Positions 59,444-64,000 of a DNA stretch of 64,000 bases are shown one piece after another. Every line of letters starts with the position of its first letter. Position 1 is the first letter of the stretch. This DNA is from Streptomyces sp. cg36 (GTDB lineage: Bacteria; Actinomycetota; Actinomycetes; Streptomycetales; Streptomycetaceae), in NCBI RefSeq assembly GCF_041080675.1, contig NZ_CP163520.1, forward strand, positions 3,596,001-3,660,000. Reading direction: 5' to 3'. A program made the position numbers and the translations under genes. The notes beneath the pieces are model-generated. The model saw nothing but the letters and a program-made list of their open reading frames with translations. It made no database searches and was not told the origin of the DNA.

Positions 59444-62400
59444 TCAGCGGCGGCGGCCCCGCCGGTCCTCGTCCTCGTCGGCGTGCGGGCCCAGCAGCTC
59501 GTCGGCGAGCGTCGGCAGATCGTCCAGCGGAGTCTCCTCGGCCCAGTCCGAACGCCGCCGCGGCCTGCGGCCCCGCGCGTCGTCCGGCTCGGGCGAGGGC
59601 TCGGCCCCGGGCCGCAGCGCGGCGGGGTCGACCTGCGGCAGCTCGCGCGTCCGCTCGTTCGCCCGCTCCGGGTGCCCGGTCTCCTCGTCGCGGAAGATCC
59701 CCGGCGGGAAGCGGTCCGCGTCCCGCACCGGCAGCTGCGCGGCGCTCGTCCCGGCCCCGTCGCGCGCGGGCCGTACGGGCGGCAGCACAGCCGTCTCGTC
59801 CACGTCCCGCACGGCCGGAAGCACGGTCGTCTCGTCCGCGTCGGCCGGGATCTGCGGCAGAACCGTGGTCTCGGTCACGTCCGAAGCGCTCGCGCCCGAA
59901 GCACGCGCGCCCGAAGCCCCTGCCTCCGAAGCGCCCGCGCCCGCACCACGCGCCTCCTCAGCACGCGCGCCCGACCCGGCAGCACCGGCAGCGGCGCCCT
60001 TGCCGGAAGCCTCCGCCCCGGAACCGCCCTGTCCAGCAGCGCCCCGCTCGGCCGCCTTCGCGCCCGGCACCCGGACCTCCTGGGTGACCTCGTTGGGGTT
60101 CACCACCGGAGTGGGAACCGTCACCTCGGAGTCCGACTCCGGCGCGGGCTTCCGCTTCGCGCGCGTAGTCGCAGTTTCGGCAGCCCGCGCACCCTCGCCG
60201 GAGGCCCCGGAGGCCCCGGCAGTCCCGGAAGCCGGGTTGTCGGACGCCGAAGCACCCGAAGCGGTCGAAGCCCCGGCCCCGGTCCCCGCGGACGGAGACA
60301 CGACAGCGGTACTCGCCGTGGCCGCCGCGGCAGCAGCCGCGGCCTCCGCGAGCCGCCGCGCCTCCTCCGCCCGCAGCAGCGCCTCCTCGGCCTTGCGCTG
60401 CTTCTCCAGACGGCGCTCCTCGGCCTCGGCGCGCAGCCTGGCCTGCTCCTCCGCGAGCTTGCGCAGCCGCTCCTGCTCGGCGGCGGCGGCCTTGGCCTCC
60501 GCCTCGCGCTTGGCGCGCTCCTCCTCGGCGAGCCGCCTGGCCTCCTCGGCCCGCAGCCGGGCCTCCTCCGCCTGGCGCTCCTCCTCGCGGCGGCGCGCCT
60601 CCTCCAGCTCGCGCCGCTTGCGCTCCTCCTCCTCGGCGCGCAGCTTGGCGAGCTGTTCCTGGCGCTCACGCTCCAGGCGCTCCTCCTCGGCCTTGCGCGC
60701 CGCCTCTTCCTCGGCCTTGCGCCGGGCCTCCTCCTCGGCCGCCCTGCGCGCCTCCTCCTGGGCCTTCACCTCGGCCTCGGAGAGCGGCAGCACCTGGTCG
60801 AGCCGGTGGCGTACGACCGTGGTGACGGCCTCGGCCTCCTGGCCCGCGTCCACCACCAGATAGCGGGCCGGGTCGGCGGCGGCGAGGGTGAGGAACCCCG
60901 CGCGTACGCGCGCGTGGAACTCGGGCGGCTCCGACTCCAGCCGGTCCGGCGCCTCCGTGAACCGCTCGCGGGCGGTCTCCGGCGACACGTCGAGCAGCAC
61001 CGTCAGATGCGGTACGAGACCGTCGGTCGCCCAGCGGTTGATGCGGGCGATCTCGGTCGGCGACAGATCGCGCCCGGCGCCCTGGTAGGCGACCGAGGAG
61101 TCGATGTAGCGGTCCGAGATGACGATCGCGCCGCGCTCCAGGGCGGGGCGGACCAGCGAGTCGATGTGCTCGGCGCGGTCCGCCGCGTACAGCAGCGCCT
61201 CGGCGCGGTTGGAGAGTCCGGCGCTGGAGACGTCGAGCAGGATCGAGCGCAGCCGCTTGCCGACCGGGGTCGCGCCCGGCTCACGGGTCACCACCACCTC
61301 ATGGCCCTTGGCCCTGATCCACTCGGCCAGCGCCTGCGCCTGGGTGGACTTGCCCGCCCCGTCGCCGCCCTCCAGGGCGATGAAGAAGCCGGTCGCGGCC
61401 GGGGCCTGCACCGGGTCGGCGCCGCGCACCGCGTCCAGCAGATCGCGCCGCAGCGGCACGCCCTGGCGGTCGTCGGTCTTGGCCAGCACCACGGCCGCCA
61501 CGGGCAGCAGCAGCGCGCCCACCAGCATCAGCGTGAACCCGGCGCCGCCGTGCGCGAAGACGAAGCCGTCACCGGCGAGCCGGTGCGGGCCGATGGCGGC
61601 GGCGAGCAGCGGGGCCACGATCGCGCCGAGGCCGATCGCCACCCGTACGACCGCCTGGAGGTGGTCGGTGGTGCGGGGCCGGCGGTACTCCTCGGTCTCC
61701 TGGTCGATCAGCGTGTGCCCGCTGTTGGCGGCCACACCGGCGGCCACGCCCGCGAGCAGCGCGATGAACAGGACCGTCGCCGTGTCCGACACCAGCCCCA
61801 TCGCGAGCAGCGCCACCCCGGTGATCGCGAGGGCCAGGGCGAGCAGCCGCCGCCGCGAGAGGACCGGCAGCACCTTCGGCGCGGTGCGGATGCCCACGCC
61901 CACGCCGCCGACCAGCGCGAGGACCAGCAGCGCGAATCCGGCCGGGCCGCCGCCGAGGTCCGCCGCGTGCAGTACGGCGACGGCCGCCGCCGAGGCGATC
62001 GCCCCCGCGACCGCGCCGCAGGCCAGCACCAGCAGCGGGACCGCGCCCGTACGCCCCTTGTCGGGGCCGCCGGCCGTCGACGGGCGGCGCAGGCCCTCCA
62101 GCGGGGAGCGGGCGCGCGGGGTCTGGGCGTCCGGCAGCTCCAGCATCGCCAGGACGGAGACGGACGCGGCGAACAGACCGGCCGCCACATAGGAGCCGAG
62201 CGCCGCCTGGTGCAGCGAGAACCAGTCGATGCCCTTGCCCAGGGCCTTGCTGACCAGCGCGGCCAACAGCAGGGCGGCGGCAGCGGCGGGCCCGGCGGCG
62301 AACGTCGTGCGCAGCGAGAGCCTGCGCAGCGCGTCCAGATGGTCCGGCAGCGGGCGCACGGCGGCGCCCTCCAGCGGCGGCGCGGGCAGCAGCGCGGGTG

Positions 62401-62932
62401 CCGCGCTCTCCTTGCACACCGTCCACAGGCGCTCGCCGACACCGGCCACGAAGGCGGTCACGAGCAGCAGGGTCAGCGCGTTGCCGGGAGTCCAGTCGAT
62501 CCACAGGGGCGCGACGATCAGCAGCGCCGCCCGTACTCCGTCGGCGCCGATCATGGTCCAGCGCCGGTCCAGCGGACCGTCGGTCGCGGTCAGCGCGGCG
62601 ACGGGCCCGAGCAGCACCGCCCCGAACAGCACGGTCGCCACGACCCGGGCGCCGAGCACCGCGGCCACGGCGAACGCCGCACCCCGGTAGCCGCCGCCGA
62701 ACGCGTCCTCGGAGACCGCCGCCTGCAGCGCCAGCAGCAGGAGTACCAGGACCCCCAGGGCGTCGCCGACACCGCCGACGAACTGCGCACTCCACAACCG
62801 TCGCAACGGCGGGATGCGCAACAGGGCCCTGACGGCGCGCTCGCGTGAGTCGGCGGCAAGGGCGTCGGAGATGGGGCTCCCGACCGTGGGGGTCCCGCCT
62901 TCGGAGCTCTGGGGATGCTCGGCTCGCGTCAT
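59444..62932 (-). CDS. tmk: MFS-like membrane domain fused to thymidylate kinase
   Basis: 1162 residues in three parts. About 35-500 is an MFS-type membrane domain with about twelve hydrophobic segments. About 510-720 is thymidylate kinase: P-loop FIALEGGDGAGKSTQAQAL, the TREPGATPVGKRLRSILL region, DRYIDSSVAYQGAGR. A long tail follows: a Glu/Arg/Lys/Ala coiled coil (about 730-850), an Ala/Gly/Ser linker and acidic repeats DETTVLP-like. Thymidylate kinase makes dTDP from dTMP. The fusion is known from Streptomyces; the role of the membrane part is unknown. ATG 62932 starts it. It lies between topA and the delta' gene. Confidence 0.93.
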   Translation of the reverse strand: MTRAEHPQSSEGGTPTVGSPISDALAADSRERAVRALLRIPPLRRLWSAQFVGGVGDALGVLVLLLLALQAAVSEDAFGGGYRGAAFAVAAVLGARVVATVLFGAVLLGPVAALTATDGPLDRRWTMIGADGVRAALLIVAPLWIDWTPGNALTLLLVTAFVAGVGERLWTVCKESAAPALLPAPPLEGAAVRPLPDHLDALRRLSLRTTFAAGPAAAAALLLAALVSKALGKGIDWFSLHQAALGSYVAAGLFAASVSVLAMLELPDAQTPRARSPLEGLRRPSTAGGPDKGRTGAVPLLVLACGAVAGAIASAAAVAVLHAADLGGGPAGFALLVLALVGGVGVGIRTAPKVLPVLSRRRLLALALAITGVALLAMGLVSDTATVLFIALLAGVAAGVAANSGHTLIDQETEEYRRPRTTDHLQAVVRVAIGLGAIVAPLLAAAIGPHRLAGDGFVFAHGGAGFTLMLVGALLLPVAAVVLAKTDDRQGVPLRRDLLDAVRGADPVQAPAATGFFIALEGGDGAGKSTQAQALAEWIRAKGHEVVVTREPGATPVGKRLRSILLDVSSAGLSNRAEALLYAADRAEHIDSLVRPALERGAIVISDRYIDSSVAYQGAGRDLSPTEIARINRWATDGLVPHLTVLLDVSPETARERFTEAPDRLESEPPEFHARVRAGFLTLAAADPARYLVVDAGQEAEAVTTVVRHRLDQVLPLSEAEVKAQEEARRAAEEEARRKAEEEAARKAEEERLERERQEQLAKLRAEEEERKRRELEEARRREEERQAEEARLRAEEARRLAEEERAKREAEAKAAAAEQERLRKLAEEQARLRAEAEERRLEKQRKAEEALLRAEEARRLAEAAAAAAAATASTAVVSPSAGTGAGASTASGASASDNPASGTAGASGASGEGARAAETATTRAKRKPAPESDSEVTVPTPVVNPNEVTQEVRVPGAKAAERGAAGQGGSGAEASGKGAAAGAAGSGARAEEARGAGAGASEAGASGARASGASASDVTETTVLPQIPADADETTVLPAVRDVDETAVLPPVRPARDGAGTSAAQLPVRDADRFPPGIFRDEETGHPERANERTRELPQVDPAALRPGAEPSPEPDDARGRRPRRRSDWAEETPLDDLPTLADELLGPHADEDEDRRGRRR

Positions 62933-63027
62933 CCGCCCAGCCTATCCGGAGCGCCACGATCCCCGGGGGCCCGCCCGAACATACGGGCGGGGATCACCCC
63001 GCCCGTACGACACACGTCCCGCTCCGT

Positions 63028-64000
63028 CTACTCCGCCGGGGCGGCCTTCTTGGCCGCCGCTGCCGTCTTCTTGGCAGGCGCCTTCTTCGCGGTGGCCGCC
63101 GTCTTCTTGGCGGCGGTCTTCTTCGCCGCGGTCTTCTTGGCGGGCGCCTTCTTGGCCGCCGCCTTCTTCGCCGTCTTCTTGGCGGGCCCCTTGGCGCGCT
63201 TCTCCGCGAGCAGCTCGTAGCCGCGCTCCGGCGTGATGTCCTCCACGCTGTCGCCGGTCCGCAGGGTCGCGTTGGTCTCGCCGTCCGTGACGTACGGACC
63301 GAAGCGCCCGTCCTTCACGACCACCGGCTTCTCGCTCACCGGGTCCGTGCCGAGCTCCTTCAGCGGCGGCTTGGCCGCGGCCCGGCCGCGCGCCTTCGGC
63401 TGCGCGTAGATCGCCAGCGCCTCCTCCAGCGTGATGGAGAACAGCTGGTCCTCGGTCTCCAGCGAACGGGAGTCGGTGCCCTTCTTCAGATACGGCCCGT
63501 ACCGGCCGTTCTGCGCGGTGATCTCCACGCCCTCGGCGTCGGCGCCCACCACACGCGGCAGCGACATCAGCTTCAGCGCGTCCGCGAGCGTCACCGTGTC
63601 CAGCGCCATCGACTTGAACAGCGACGCCGTGCGCGGCTTCACCGCGTTCTTGCCGGTCTTGGGCGTGCCCTCGGGCAGGATCTCGGTCACATACGGCCCG
63701 TACCGGCCGTCCTTCGCCACGATCTGGTTGCCGCTCACCGGGTCCGTGCCCAGCTCGAAGTCGCCGCTCGGCTTCGCCAGCAGCTCCTCCGCCAGCTCGA
63801 TCGTCAGCTCGTCGGGCGCCAGGTCCTCCGGCACGTCGGCGCGCTGGTGGCCCTCCGCATCCTTCTCGCCGCGCTCGATGTACGGCCCGTAGCGGCCGAC
63901 CCGGAGCACGATTCCGCTGCCCACCGGGAACGAGGAGATCTCGCGCGCGTCGATCGCGCCGAGGTCCGTGACCAGCTCCTTCAGACCGCCGAGGTGGTCG
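63028..64000 (-). CDS. topA: DNA topoisomerase I, C-terminal part (partial)
   Basis: 324 residues visible; the gene continues beyond the right edge. Four topoisomerase C-terminal repeats with the pattern GRYGPY (LRVGRYGPYIERG, KDGRYGPYVTE, QNGRYGPYLKKG, KDGRFGPYVTDG) are followed by a Lys/Ala-rich tail (about 55 residues, KKTAAKK repeats). That tail gives Streptomyces TopA high processivity, according to published work on this protein. The enzyme relaxes negative supercoils. Confidence 0.95.
   Translation of the reverse strand, partial: DHLGGLKELVTDLGAIDAREISSFPVGSGIVLRVGRYGPYIERGEKDAEGHQRADVPEDLAPDELTIELAEELLAKPSGDFELGTDPVSGNQIVAKDGRYGPYVTEILPEGTPKTGKNAVKPRTASLFKSMALDTVTLADALKLMSLPRVVGADAEGVEITAQNGRYGPYLKKGTDSRSLETEDQLFSITLEEALAIYAQPKARGRAAAKPPLKELGTDPVSEKPVVVKDGRFGPYVTDGETNATLRTGDSVEDITPERGYELLAEKRAKGPAKKTAKKAAAKKAPAKKTAAKKTAAKKTAATAKKAPAKKTAAAAKKAAPAE

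Noticed and set aside
57575..62848. 1757-codon plus-strand open frame
   Set aside because: It is antisense to the delta' and thymidylate kinase genes and has no recognisable protein features.

Overview
The window is high-GC actinobacterial DNA, almost certainly a Streptomyces chromosome. Third codon positions are strongly GC-biased and GTG starts are common. Ribosome binding sites follow the GGAGG type. The window carries families typical of the genus: a WhiJ-type XRE/DUF397/ATPase group, SigE and AfsR-type regulators, a DUF2637 protein, an FtsK-like TraB and the MFS-thymidylate kinase fusion.

Layout. (1) 1-27,980 is chromosome: the start of a D-Ala-D-Ala carboxypeptidase-like gene, inorganic pyrophosphatase, a ThrE-type exporter, DedA, YbjQ, glutamate decarboxylase, a PadR regulator, aldehyde dehydrogenase, the WhiJ-like cluster, a lipoprotein, an FUSC transporter, a DUF2786 protein, a family A DNA polymerase, a SigE-family sigma factor with a partner membrane protein, an AfsR-like regulator, an unusual hydrolase/phosphotransferase fusion, a MocR regulator and a Tat-exported FAD oxidase. 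(2) 27,985-55,871 is an integrated element of about 27.8 kb, bounded by a perfect 46-bp direct repeat of the 3' half of tRNA-Thr(CGT). The tRNA stays intact at the right end, next to a tyrosine integrase. The right half (43.1-55.8 kb) looks like an actinomycete integrative and conjugative element (AICE): three GntR regulators with visible operators, a chain of small conserved genes, DUF2637, TraB/FtsK, small spread-like proteins, Xis and Int. I see no replication initiator. The left half (28.0-43.1 kb) is cargo and debris: a possible modification-dependent HNH nuclease, a giant STAND NTPase with 14 WD40 repeats, a secreted protein with a 58-aa membrane partner, DoxX and amidohydrolase flanking twin operators, an FkbM methyltransferase, and broken genes (HIT, IS5-type transposases, an XRE-type regulator). 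(3) 55,830-64,000 is chromosome again: tRNA-Thr, a secreted tripeptidyl-aminopeptidase-like hydrolase, DNA polymerase III delta', the MFS-thymidylate kinase fusion and the C-terminus of topoisomerase I.

How the parts fit. The element appears to be controlled by GntR repressors. One sits behind a CTAG-type palindrome and faces a leftward operon. Another sits behind three copies of a 15-bp AAGAGG box that also face the transfer operon. A stem-loop with a conserved loop occurs twice, before two element genes, and its stem shows covarying pairs. A terminator with a competing hairpin separates xis from int. At the left junction the element has displaced the original tRNA terminator, and its right end supplies a replacement. 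The two intact large cargo genes next to each other (HNH nuclease and STAND/WD40 protein) are the best candidates for a defence function, but this is inference from domain content and location.
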